Assembly: GCA_036399055.1 (NCBI GenBank) | Contig: DASWNX010000020.1 | Span: forward strand, 54,857-118,856 | Direction: 5' to 3' | DNA: 64,000 nt | From: Jatrophihabitans sp. | GTDB taxonomy: Bacteria; Actinomycetota; Actinomycetes; Mycobacteriales; Jatrophihabitantaceae | Shown: positions 8,928 through 20,256 of the stretch, piece by piece | Numbering within the stretch: the first letter of the stretch is position 1 | How the letters are laid out: each line of letters starts with the position of its first letter | The notes under the pieces: model-generated | Databases searched by the model: none | The model's input: only the letters and a program-made list of their open reading frames with translations | What the model was told of the DNA's origin: nothing | Made by a program: the position numbers and the translations under genes

Positions 8928-10475
8928 TCAGGCCTTCGGGAACTTGAACTTGGAGATGTCGGGCAGCTCGGTGCCCGGCGGCAGCCCGGGGATCCCGCCT
9001 GAGCCGAAGCCGCTGGCTCCCAGGCCGCCCGGCAACCCGCCGGGGAGTCCCCCGGGCAATCCAGCCGGCATCCTGGGCTGGCTCGGGCCGCGTCCGGCCT
9101 GCTTGTTCTTGCCCTTCTTGTTCTTGCGGTTGTTCTTGTTGCTGTTGGCCCGCCGGGCGCCGGGCATCCCCATGCCACCGGTCATCTTGGCCATCATCTT
9201 GCGGGCTTCGAAGAACCGGTCGACCAGGCTGTTGACCTCGCTCACGGTGACGCCCGAGCCGTTGGCGATCCGCAGGCGGCGGGAGCCGTTGATCAGCTTG
9301 GGGTCCTCCCGCTCGGCCGGGGTCATCGACCGGATGATGGCCGCGGTCCGGTCCAGGTCCTTGTCATCGACCTGGGCCAGCGCCTCCTTCATCTGACCGG
9401 CGCCGGGCAACATGCCCAGCAGGTTGCCGATCGGGCCCATCCGCCGGATCGCCTGCAGCTGCTCGAGGAAGTCCTCCAGCGTGAACTGGTTGCCGCTGGT
9501 GATCTTGGAAGCCATCCGCTCGGCTTCATCGGCGTCAAAGGTCTTCTGGGCCTGCTCGATCAGGGTCAGCATGTCGCCCATGCCCAGGATGCGGGAAGCC
9601 ATCCGGTCCGGGTGGAAGACGTCGAAGTCTTCGAGCTTCTCGCCGTTGGAGGCGAACATGATCGGCTGGCCGGTCACGTAGCGCACCGACAGCGCCGCGC
9701 CACCGCGGGCGTCGCCGTCGAGCTTGGTGAGCACTACGCCGGTGAAGCCGACGCCGTCGCGGAAAGCCTCGGCGGTGTTGACCGCGTCCTGGCCGACCAT
9801 GGCGTCGAGCACGAACAGGATCTCCTGCGGCTGCACCGCGTCGCGGATGTCGGCGGCCTGGCGCATCAGCTCGGTGTCGATGCCCAGCCGGCCGGCCGTG
9901 TCGACGATGACCATGTCGTGCTGGGAGCGCCGGGCGAATTCCAGCGAGTCGCGGGCGACCGAGACCGGGTCGCCCACCCCGTTACCAGGCTGCGGCGCAT
10001 AGACCGCCACCCCGGCTCGCTCACCGACCACCTGCAGCTGGTTGACCGCGTTGGGGCGCTGCAGGTCACAGGCCACCAGCACCGGGGCGTGGCCCAGGTC
10101 GGAGAGGTGGCGGGCCAGCTTTCCGGCCAGGGTGGTCTTACCGGCGCCCTGCAGGCCGGCCAGCATGATCACCGTCGGCGGGTTCTTGGCGTACTGCAGC
10201 CGCCGGGTCTGGCCGCCCAGGATCGTGATCAGCTCTTCGTTGACGATCTGGATGACCTGCTGGGCAGGGTTGAGCGCCCGGCTGACCTCCTCACCGGCGG
10301 CCCGCTCCTTCACCGCCGAGATGAACTGGCGCACCACCGGCAGCGCGACGTCGGCCTCGAGCAGCGCGATCCGGATCTCACGGGCCACCGAGTCGATGTC
10401 GGCCTGGGACAGCCGGCCCTTGCCTCGCAGGCCGGTGAAGACCTTGTTCAGCCGATCAGACAGTGTGTCGAACAC
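8928..10475 (-). CDS. ffh: Signal recognition particle protein Ffh (SRP54 homologue)
   Basis: A 515-residue SRP GTPase that binds signal sequences and 4.5S RNA and docks with FtsY to deliver nascent membrane proteins. The N-domain (1-90) is followed by the G-domain with P-loop GLQGAGKTTLAGKLARHL, DTAGR and TKLDGDARGG, and then the Met-rich M-domain (about 330-440). The extreme C-terminus is a Gly/Pro/Leu repeat (GLPGGLPGGLPGGLG) ending in ELPDISKFKFPKA, longer than in E. coli but common in actinobacteria. The GTG start at 10475 is preceded by GAGGGG. Its receptor gene ftsY lies at 25773-26942. Confidence 0.97.
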   Translation of the reverse strand: MFDTLSDRLNKVFTGLRGKGRLSQADIDSVAREIRIALLEADVALPVVRQFISAVKERAAGEEVSRALNPAQQVIQIVNEELITILGGQTRRLQYAKNPPTVIMLAGLQGAGKTTLAGKLARHLSDLGHAPVLVACDLQRPNAVNQLQVVGERAGVAVYAPQPGNGVGDPVSVARDSLEFARRSQHDMVIVDTAGRLGIDTELMRQAADIRDAVQPQEILFVLDAMVGQDAVNTAEAFRDGVGFTGVVLTKLDGDARGGAALSVRYVTGQPIMFASNGEKLEDFDVFHPDRMASRILGMGDMLTLIEQAQKTFDADEAERMASKITSGNQFTLEDFLEQLQAIRRMGPIGNLLGMLPGAGQMKEALAQVDDKDLDRTAAIIRSMTPAEREDPKLINGSRRLRIANGSGVTVSEVNSLVDRFFEARKMMAKMTGGMGMPGARRANSNKNNRKNKKGKNKQAGRGPSQPRMPAGLPGGLPGGLPGGLGASGFGSGGIPGLPPGTELPDISKFKFPKA

Positions 10476-10579
10476 GCGAAACCCCTCGGACTGCTCGTAC
10501 GGCGGAGGCCGGGCGCCACTGGCCCGGGGAACCTAGGGCTTCAGGTTACGTGACCCACTAGCGCTGGCTGCCCTGGCCG

Positions 10580-11335
10580 CTAGAGCAGGCCGCGACCGCC
10601 GTCGACGTAGATGACCTGGCCGGTGACGTAGCCGGACTCCTCGCCCGCGAAGAACGCCGCGGTGTTGGCGATGTCATCCGGCACGCCGCCGCGACGGACC
10701 GGCACCGAGGCCGCCACCGCCGCACGCATCGTGTCGATGTCGGTTCCGATCCGTTCGGCGGTGGCCTTGGTCATGGCGGTCTCGATGAAGCCGGGCGCGA
10801 TGGCGTTGACCGTCACCCCGAACTGGCCCAGCTCGATGGCCAGCGTCTTGGTGAAACCCTGCAGGCCGGCCTTGGCGGTGGCGTAGTTGGCCTGGCCGCG
10901 GTTGCCCAGCGCCGACGTCGAGGACATGTTGATGATCCGGCCGTAGTTGGCGGTGACCATGTGCGCCTGGGCCGCCCGGGTGCACAGGAAGGCGCCCTTG
11001 AGGTGCACGTTCATCACCGTGTCCCAGTCCTCCTCCGACATCTTGAACAGCATGTTGTCGCGCAGGACGCCGGCGTTGTTGACCAGGATGTGCAGGGCGC
11101 CGAACTCGGCCACCACCGCCTCGACCGCGGCCTGCACCTGGTCGGCCTTGCTGACATCGGCGCCGATGCCGATGGCGCCGCGGCCGATCCGCTCGGCGGT
11201 GGCCGCCGCGGCGTCGGCGTTGAGGTCCAGCACCGCGACCCTGGCGCCGTCGCCGGCCAGCCGGGTCGCGATCGCCTCGCCGATGCCCTGCGCGCCCCCG
11301 GTCACCAGCGCCACCCGATCCTGCACTCCAGCCAT
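10580..11335 (-). CDS. fabG: Short-chain dehydrogenase, 3-oxoacyl-ACP reductase type
   Basis: A 251-residue SDR with the classical NAD(P)-binding TGGAQGIG motif near the N-terminus, NNAG in the middle and the catalytic set S...YATAK (MSSTSALGNRGQANYATAKAG region). The closest functional class is 3-oxoacyl-acyl-carrier-protein reductase (FabG) or acetoacetyl-CoA reductase, but SDR substrates are hard to fix from sequence. ATG 11335 follows GGAAGGATTGAGC, a good ribosome site that itself lies at the end of a GCGAG-rich repeat. The gene is the last of a likely operon LLM-SDR-SDR. Confidence 0.85.
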   Translation of the reverse strand: MAGVQDRVALVTGGAQGIGEAIATRLAGDGARVAVLDLNADAAAATAERIGRGAIGIGADVSKADQVQAAVEAVVAEFGALHILVNNAGVLRDNMLFKMSEEDWDTVMNVHLKGAFLCTRAAQAHMVTANYGRIINMSSTSALGNRGQANYATAKAGLQGFTKTLAIELGQFGVTVNAIAPGFIETAMTKATAERIGTDIDTMRAAVAASVPVRRGGVPDDIANTAAFFAGEESGYVTGQVIYVDGGRGLL

Positions 11336-11340
11336 GCTCA

Positions 11341-11447
11341 ATCCTTCCCTTGCTCTTTCGCGCGAGCGCTCATCGCCCGTTCGCTCTGATCCCCGCTCGC
11401 TGGCGCTCGCTGCGATCCTCACTCGCTGGCGCTCGCTGCGATCCTCA
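11341..11447. repeat. GCGAG-rich repeat between two SDR genes
   Basis: The spacer has two tandem copies of a 26-bp unit (CGCTGGCGCTCGCTGCGATCCTCACT, written here in two parts CGCTGGCGCTCGC + TGCGATCCTCACT) at about 11398-11449. Next to them is a segment GCGCGAGCGCTCATCGC preceded by TGCTCTTTC, which recurs at 31471-31496 with one base inserted. On the minus strand the repeat supplies the last codons and TGA stop of the upstream SDR and leads into the ribosome site of fabG. It is non-coding otherwise. Confidence 0.8.
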
Positions 11448-12311
11448 CTCGCCATCACCTGCTGTGGCGCCGCTGTGACCGGCCAACCGGGACATGCTGG
11501 TCAGCCAGCCTTCGACGTCGGCTGCCTTGGTTGCCCAGAATTTACCCACCTGCGGATGCGGCAGGACCAGGAATGCCTCGTTGGTCACAGCTTCCACGAC
11601 GGCGTCGGCCACCTCGTCGACGCCGATCACCGGGCCGGAGGCGGCGACCGCCGCCGCGGCCGGGGACCCGGCGGCCAGGCCGTCCATCAGCAGCGGGGTG
11701 TCCACGCCCATAGGGCACAGCACGCTGACCCGGATGCCGCGGTCGCGGTAGGTGTAGGCCAGCCATTCGGCCAGCCCCACCGCGGCGTGCTTGCTGGCGG
11801 TGTAGGGCGCGTCGCCGGGCGCGCTGAGCAGGCCCGCGGCCGAGGAGGTGTTGAGCAGGTAGCCGCCACCGGCGGCGATCATGGCCGGCAGCACCGCCCG
11901 GGCCGCGTGCACATGAGCCATCACGTGCACCTCCCAGGCCCGCTGCCAGACGTCAGACGCCCCGCCTTTGGGTTCAGCGCCGCCTTTGGGTTCAGCGCCG
12001 CCCTCGAGCCCGGCGCCGCCCTCGAGCCCGGCGCCGGTCGCGACGCCGGCGTTGGAGCAGAACAGGTCGATCCGGCCGTGCTCGACCAGCACGTCGGCCA
12101 CCGCTGCGGCCACCGCTGCCTCGTCGGTGACGTCCAGCCCGACCGCCGAGGCCCGGTTGCCCAGCTCGGCGGCGACCGCTTCGGCAGCGGCGAGGTCGCG
12201 GTCGGTCAGCACCACCGCGCGGGCGCCCTCGGCGACGAAGCGCCGGGCCAGGCCCGCGCCGATGCCGCTGCCGGCGCCGGTCACCACGATCACCGCGTCG
12301 GCGATCCTCAC
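11445..12311 (-). CDS. Short-chain dehydrogenase/reductase with an expanded loop
   Basis: A 288-residue SDR with cofactor motif VTGAGSGIGAGLARRF at the N-terminus, SNAGVATG in the middle and catalytic S...YTASKHA. After the SNAG motif there is a 24-residue insertion made of AGLEGG twice and AEPKGG twice, encoded by perfect 18-bp DNA repeats at 11962-12033. Other SDRs have a short loop here, close to the substrate pocket. The substrate is unknown. The ATG overlaps the LLM gene stop by 4 bp, so it is probably co-translated with it. The C-terminal residues GDGE and the stop run into the neighbouring repeat. Confidence 0.88.
   Translation of the reverse strand: MRIADAVIVVTGAGSGIGAGLARRFVAEGARAVVLTDRDLAAAEAVAAELGNRASAVGLDVTDEAAVAAAVADVLVEHGRIDLFCSNAGVATGAGLEGGAGLEGGAEPKGGAEPKGGASDVWQRAWEVHVMAHVHAARAVLPAMIAAGGGYLLNTSSAAGLLSAPGDAPYTASKHAAVGLAEWLAYTYRDRGIRVSVLCPMGVDTPLLMDGLAAGSPAAAAVAASGPVIGVDEVADAVVEAVTNEAFLVLPHPQVGKFWATKAADVEGWLTSMSRLAGHSGATAGDGE
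11962..12033. repeat. Four in-frame 18-bp tandem units inside an SDR gene
   Basis: Two exact copies of CCGCCTTTGGGTTCAGCG (11962-11979, 11980-11997) are followed by two exact copies of CCGCCCTCGAGCCCGGCG (11998-12015, 12016-12033). The two unit types share ends and differ in the middle, so the array looks like a duplication of an older two-unit array. Each unit encodes six residues. Confidence 0.95.
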
Positions 12312-13354
12312 CGGCCACCCTCCGCGGCGCCGCTTTCCACGGCGACTGCCACCGACTTAGCCACGTCCGGCGACTGCGCCAGCCTGGCCGGCCCGAGCTC
12401 GGCGAGCACCGCGGCCAGGCCCTGCTGGTCAGCCGCCTCAGGGGTGGGCAGCACCGCGAGCACCGGGATCTGCACGCCGGCCTCGACGTAGCGCAGCGCC
12501 TGGTCACGGCAGCTGCGCGGGCTGCCGTGCAGCACCAGCTCGTCGACCACGTCATCGGGCACTGCCTGCGCCGCGCCGGCCCGGTCGCCGTCCTCCCAGA
12601 GCTGCCACATCCGCTCCAGCCGGGGCCCGCGGCCCAGCCACCGGTGGAACTCGGCGTAGGCGGGCACGTTGAGGTAGGTCGCGAGCAGTCGGCGGCCCAG
12701 CTTCCGCGCGTAGTCGGCGTCCTCTGTCGGGCACACGAAGATCCGCGCCACGACCCGGCTGGCCGGGTTGGCGATAGCGGTCCGGCAGCGGTCGACGTCG
12801 GTGGCGGCCAGCCAGTTCAAGATCGCGCCGTCGGCCTCTCGGCCTGCCAGCGCCAGCATCTGCGGGCGCAGCGCCGCGAGCAGGATGGGCACCGGCATCG
12901 GCGGCGGCTGCTCCAGCCGGAAGCCCGAGACGGTGAAGGTGTCGAAGTCGGCGCTGACCTTCTCGCCGCTCAACGCCCGGGTGACGAATCGCAGCACGTC
13001 ACGGGTCCGGCGGTAGGGCTGGTCGAAGGCGACGCCGTTCCACTGCTCGACGATCACCGGGCTTGAGGCGCCCAGCCCCAGGCTGAACCGGCCCGGCGCC
13101 AGGGATGCCAGGGTCGCCGCGGACTGCGCGATCAGCGCCGGCCCACGGGTGAACACCGGCACGATCGCGGTGCCCAGGTACAGCCGGGGCTCCCACGCCG
13201 CGGCCAGCGCCAGCGGGGTGAAGGCGTCGGCGCCGGCGGTCTCCGAGGACCAGGCGTCGGTGAAGCCCCAGTCCGGCAGCGCTCGCACCAGCTCGGCGTG
13301 CGCGGCCAGGTCCAGGCCGGGCAGCGGCAGGGTCAGTCCCCAGCTGCCGGTCAT
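12308..13354 (-). CDS. LLM-class (luciferase-like) oxidoreductase, probably F420-dependent
   Basis: A 348-residue protein of the bacterial luciferase-like TIM-barrel family. LYLGTAIVPVFTRGP, LASLAPGRFSLGLGASSPVIVEQW and the following FDQPYRRTRDVL are typical of the actinobacterial F420-dependent branch. These enzymes use reduced F420 to reduce or oxidise diverse substrates. The F420 biosynthesis gene cofC at 46808 supports the cofactor being present in this organism. The stop overlaps the SDR start (ATGA), so LLM and SDR are coupled. Its own ATG overlaps the stop of a possible 45-codon gene. FMN dependence is the main alternative. Confidence 0.87.
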   Translation of the reverse strand: MTGSWGLTLPLPGLDLAAHAELVRALPDWGFTDAWSSETAGADAFTPLALAAAWEPRLYLGTAIVPVFTRGPALIAQSAATLASLAPGRFSLGLGASSPVIVEQWNGVAFDQPYRRTRDVLRFVTRALSGEKVSADFDTFTVSGFRLEQPPPMPVPILLAALRPQMLALAGREADGAILNWLAATDVDRCRTAIANPASRVVARIFVCPTEDADYARKLGRRLLATYLNVPAYAEFHRWLGRGPRLERMWQLWEDGDRAGAAQAVPDDVVDELVLHGSPRSCRDQALRYVEAGVQIPVLAVLPTPEAADQQGLAAVLAELGPARLAQSPDVAKSVAVAVESGAAEGGR

Positions 13355-13488
13355 GACCGGCCCGCCTCGGACGGGAAGAACCGCGCCAGCTCAGGCGCCG
13401 GCGGCGTGCGACTGCCCAGTTCGGCGGCGTTGTCCGCCGGTTGCGTCACACCGTTGGGCCGGCGCCAGGCCGGCGGCTCGTTGATCAC
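13351..13488 (-). CDS. Possible small protein (45 aa) coupled to the LLM gene
   Basis: A GTG at 13488 opens 45 codons (MINEPPAWRRPNGVTQ... ending LARFFPSEAGRS) whose TGA overlaps the ATG of the LLM gene in an ATGA arrangement. That overlap is the same coupling used between the LLM and SDR genes, which is the main reason to list it. The product is hydrophilic and proline-rich, with no recognised domain and no membrane segment. The ribosome site before the GTG is weak. It may simply be leader sequence. Confidence 0.35.
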   Translation of the reverse strand: MINEPPAWRRPNGVTQPADNAAELGSRTPPAPELARFFPSEAGRS

Positions 13489-13501
13489 CCGCAAGACCGT
13501 A

Positions 13502-13526
13502 CCGCGAGGTCACTGAGACCTCGCGG
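13502..13526. terminator. Hairpin downstream of the acyl-CoA dehydrogenase gene
   Basis: CCGCGAGGTC (13502-13511) and GACCTCGCGG (13517-13526) form a perfect 10-bp stem with a 5-base loop, 65 bp after the stop of the minus-strand acyl-CoA dehydrogenase gene. There is no T-run, as is usual for terminators in GC-rich actinobacteria. It could also end or attenuate transcription toward the LLM operon. Confidence 0.7.
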
Positions 13527-13591
13527 CGAGCGCGGACCGCGTCTGGCGGGATCTGCCCCACTCGCCCGGAGGCCTCCGCTCAGCTGGTCGC

Positions 13592-14848
13592 TCAGCTGGC
13601 CGCATCCGGCCGCGGAGCGGGGCCGGCCGTCCGGGCCCGGTTGAGCTCGACCCTGGCCAGGCTGCGCAGGTGCACCTCGTCCGGCCCGTCGGCCAGGTGC
13701 AGGGTCCGCAGGCCTGCCCACATCTCGGCCAGCGGGGTGTCACCGGACACCCCGGCGGCGCCGAAGACCTGGATCGCCCGGTCCAGCACGTAGGAGGCCG
13801 CCCGGGGCGCGGCGACCTTGATGGCGGCGATCTCGACAGCGGCCTGCTTGACGCCGACGGTGTCGATCAGCCAAGCCGCCTTGAGCACCAGCAACCGGGC
13901 CTGCTCGATGGCCAGCCGGGACTCGGCGATCCACTCCCGAATCACCCCCTGGTCCGACAGCGGCCCGCCGAACGCCTCGCGCTCGCAGGCCCGGCGGGTC
14001 ATCAGCTCCAGCGCCCGTTCGGCCATTCCCAGCGATCGCATGCAGTGATGGATCCGACCGGGACCCAGCCGGGCCTGCGCCATCGCGAACCCGCCGCCCT
14101 GCGGGCCGAGCAGGTTGTCGGCCGGCACCCGCACCCCGTCGAAGCTGATGTCGGCGTGACCGCCGTGCGGGCCGTCGTCATAGCCGTACACCGTGGTGGA
14201 GCGGTGCACGGTGACTCCGGGGGTGTCCAGCGGCACCAGGATCATCGAGTGCCGGGCATGCCGGTCGGCGTCCGGATCGGACACCCCCATCACGATCGCG
14301 AGCCGGCACTCTTCGCGCATCGCGCCGGTAGACCACCACTTTCGCCCGTCGATGACGTAGTAATCGCCGTCGCGGACGATCCGGGTGGCGATGTTGGTCG
14401 CGTCCGAGGAGGCCACGTCGGGCTCGGTCATCGAGAAGCAGGATCGGATCTCGCCGGCCAGCAGCGGCGCGAGCCACTGCTCGTGCTGGCGCGGGGTGCC
14501 GAACATCGCCAGCAGCTCCATGTTGCCGGTGTCGGGCGCCGAGCAGTTCATCGCCTCCGGCGCCAGGCTCGGCGCCCGGCCCGACAGCTCGGCCAGCGGC
14601 GCGTAGTCCAGCACCGACAGCCCGGCGCCGTACCGGTCATCGGGCAGGAACAGGTTCCACAGCCCGCGGCGGCGCGCCTCGGCTTTGAGCTCGGTCATCA
14701 TCGCCGGAGTGCGAAACGGCGTGCCGGCGCGGCGATTCTGTTGCTCCTGCTGGTGAAACTCCGCCTCGGCGGGATAGATGACCTCGGTCAGGAAGGCCGA
14801 CAGCGCGGCCTGCAGTTCTACCGAGCGGGCGCTGTGCTGAAAGTCCAT
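13592..14848 (-). CDS. Acyl-CoA dehydrogenase family protein
   Basis: A 418-residue FAD-dependent acyl-CoA dehydrogenase. CFSMTEPDVASSDATN matches the first family signature (flavin and substrate binding), and QVFGAAGVSGDTPLAEMWAGLR is the C-terminal four-helix-bundle region with FAD contacts from the partner subunit. Such enzymes introduce the alpha-beta double bond of acyl-CoA thioesters. The order with the upstream aminoglycoside-phosphotransferase-like gene mirrors the domain pair of eukaryotic ACAD10/ACAD11, which act on 4-hydroxyacyl-CoA by phosphorylation and elimination. A similar two-protein pathway is therefore a reasonable inference. The start codon is directly adjacent to the kinase stop. 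Confidence 0.9.
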   Translation of the reverse strand: MDFQHSARSVELQAALSAFLTEVIYPAEAEFHQQEQQNRRAGTPFRTPAMMTELKAEARRRGLWNLFLPDDRYGAGLSVLDYAPLAELSGRAPSLAPEAMNCSAPDTGNMELLAMFGTPRQHEQWLAPLLAGEIRSCFSMTEPDVASSDATNIATRIVRDGDYYVIDGRKWWSTGAMREECRLAIVMGVSDPDADRHARHSMILVPLDTPGVTVHRSTTVYGYDDGPHGGHADISFDGVRVPADNLLGPQGGGFAMAQARLGPGRIHHCMRSLGMAERALELMTRRACEREAFGGPLSDQGVIREWIAESRLAIEQARLLVLKAAWLIDTVGVKQAAVEIAAIKVAAPRAASYVLDRAIQVFGAAGVSGDTPLAEMWAGLRTLHLADGPDEVHLRSLARVELNRARTAGPAPRPDAAS

Positions 14849-15895
14849 CTAGAGCTCTCCGAGCTGTGAGTGGGCGGCGGCCAGAGTGGAATCGCGCAGC
14901 GCGCCGAAGATCTCAAAACCCTCGCCGACGGTCTTGCCCTGTGCGAAGCGGGCATGGATGCCCGCCGCGATCACGGCGAGCTTGAAGTAACCGAAGGCGA
15001 TGTACCAGCCCAGGGCGCCGACGTCGATCCCGCTGGCCCGGGCGTAGCGACGCACCATCTCATCGGCGGAGAGAAACCCTTGTGAACTAGGGAAGTCCGG
15101 CATCACCCCGCCGGCGGCCCGGGCTTGCTCGTGATAGACGTAGAGCAGGCCGACATCGGTCAGCGGATCGCCCAGCGTCGCCATCTCCCAGTCCACCACC
15201 GCCTGGATGACGGCGCGGCCGTCGGTGAAGTCCCGTTCGAACAGGACGTTGGTGAGCCGGTAGTCACCGTGCACGATGCCGGCCCGCGAGGAGGTGGGCA
15301 GCTGCGCGCTCAGGCTCTGGACCACGTCGGCCTCCAGCGCGCTGCCTTCGGGAACCGAGGCCTGAAACTGCTTATGCCAGCGGGCCACCTGGCGTCGCAG
15401 GAAACCCTCGGCACGGCCGAACTCGGTCAGCCCGACCGCCGTCGGCTCGATCTGGTGCAGCGCGAGCAGGGTGTCCACCAGCGCCTCGGTGCTGCGCCTG
15501 GCCGCCGCCGGGCTCGGCAGCAGGCCGGGGTCATCGATCACCACCCCGTCGATGAAGGACATCAGGTAGAACGGCTCCCCCAGCACCTCGCGGTCGGCGC
15601 ACAGCGCGATCGGCTCGGGCACCGGCACCGCGGAGCCGTGCAGCGCCGAGATCACGGTGAACTCCCGCGCCATGTCGTGCGCGGTGGGCAGCACGTGGCC
15701 CATGGGCGGCCGGCGCAGCGCCCACTGCGACGTGCCGTCGGTGAGCCGGTAGGTCAGGTTGGACCGGCCACCCACGATCGGCTCGGCGCTGAGCTCACCG
15801 GCTCGCAGGCCGGGCAGGGTGGCGTCGAACCAACCCGTCAGCTGGGACAGGCTCAGCCCGGGCGGCCCGTCCGGCGGGCTGGGGTGGTTGCTCAC
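14849..15895 (-). CDS. Phosphotransferase, APH/ACAD10-ACAD11 kinase-like
   Basis: A 348-residue protein of the aminoglycoside phosphotransferase (protein-kinase-like) fold. GIVHGDYRLTNVLF carries the catalytic Asp and metal-binding Asn, and VVDWEMATLGDPLTDVG the second metal-binding Asp. The N-terminal LSAEPIVGGRSNLTYRL resembles the nucleotide-binding loop. Members beside acyl-CoA dehydrogenases are thought to phosphorylate hydroxyacyl-CoA rather than antibiotics. The gene is immediately upstream of, and touching, the acyl-CoA dehydrogenase, so the two probably form one functional unit. Antibiotic resistance is unlikely given this context. Confidence 0.87.
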   Translation of the reverse strand: MSNHPSPPDGPPGLSLSQLTGWFDATLPGLRAGELSAEPIVGGRSNLTYRLTDGTSQWALRRPPMGHVLPTAHDMAREFTVISALHGSAVPVPEPIALCADREVLGEPFYLMSFIDGVVIDDPGLLPSPAAARRSTEALVDTLLALHQIEPTAVGLTEFGRAEGFLRRQVARWHKQFQASVPEGSALEADVVQSLSAQLPTSSRAGIVHGDYRLTNVLFERDFTDGRAVIQAVVDWEMATLGDPLTDVGLLYVYHEQARAAGGVMPDFPSSQGFLSADEMVRRYARASGIDVGALGWYIAFGYFKLAVIAAGIHARFAQGKTVGEGFEIFGALRDSTLAAAHSQLGEL

Positions 15896-15959
15896 CCAGC
15901 CACTCTAAATCGGGTTGATCGGGCCAGACCGTTCGCCCCGCGTGGCCGCTGTCAACGCC

Positions 15960-20027
<4,068 letters not shown>

Positions 20028-20118
20028 TCAGGTCTCCGCTTCTTCTCGGGTGGGTGCGAGCAGGACAGCGCGCTGGAACGAGCGTCGGCTGAGCCTGTTA
20101 CGGCCGAGGACCCGCGGT

Positions 20119-20134
20119 GTTTCGGTTCGGTGAA
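20119..20134 (-). promoter_or_regulatory. Putative GlnR binding site upstream of amtB
   Basis: On the minus strand this reads TTCAC-CGAACC-GAAAC. The established actinobacterial GlnR half-box pair is gTnAC-n6-GaAAC, so the second half is perfect and the first differs only at its first base, with the correct 6-base spacer. It is 92-107 bp before the amtB start, a normal activator position. A GTAAC half-site lies further downstream but not in phase. I cannot see whether glnR exists in this genome. Confidence 0.55.
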
Positions 20135-20256
20135 CGACCTGGCGCGGCGTTGGGGGCTTGAGCCATCCCGCTGAATGCGCGAAGGGCGCGCGATTAATTA
20201 ATGTGGTTGTAGTCACCTGGCGTAATTGCGCTGGGGGTGCGAGGTAGCTTCGTGCC

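Noticed and set aside
14849-15895. Aminoglycoside resistance kinase
   Set aside because: It shares the fold, but the direct pairing with an acyl-CoA dehydrogenase fits an ACAD10/11-like metabolic role better.
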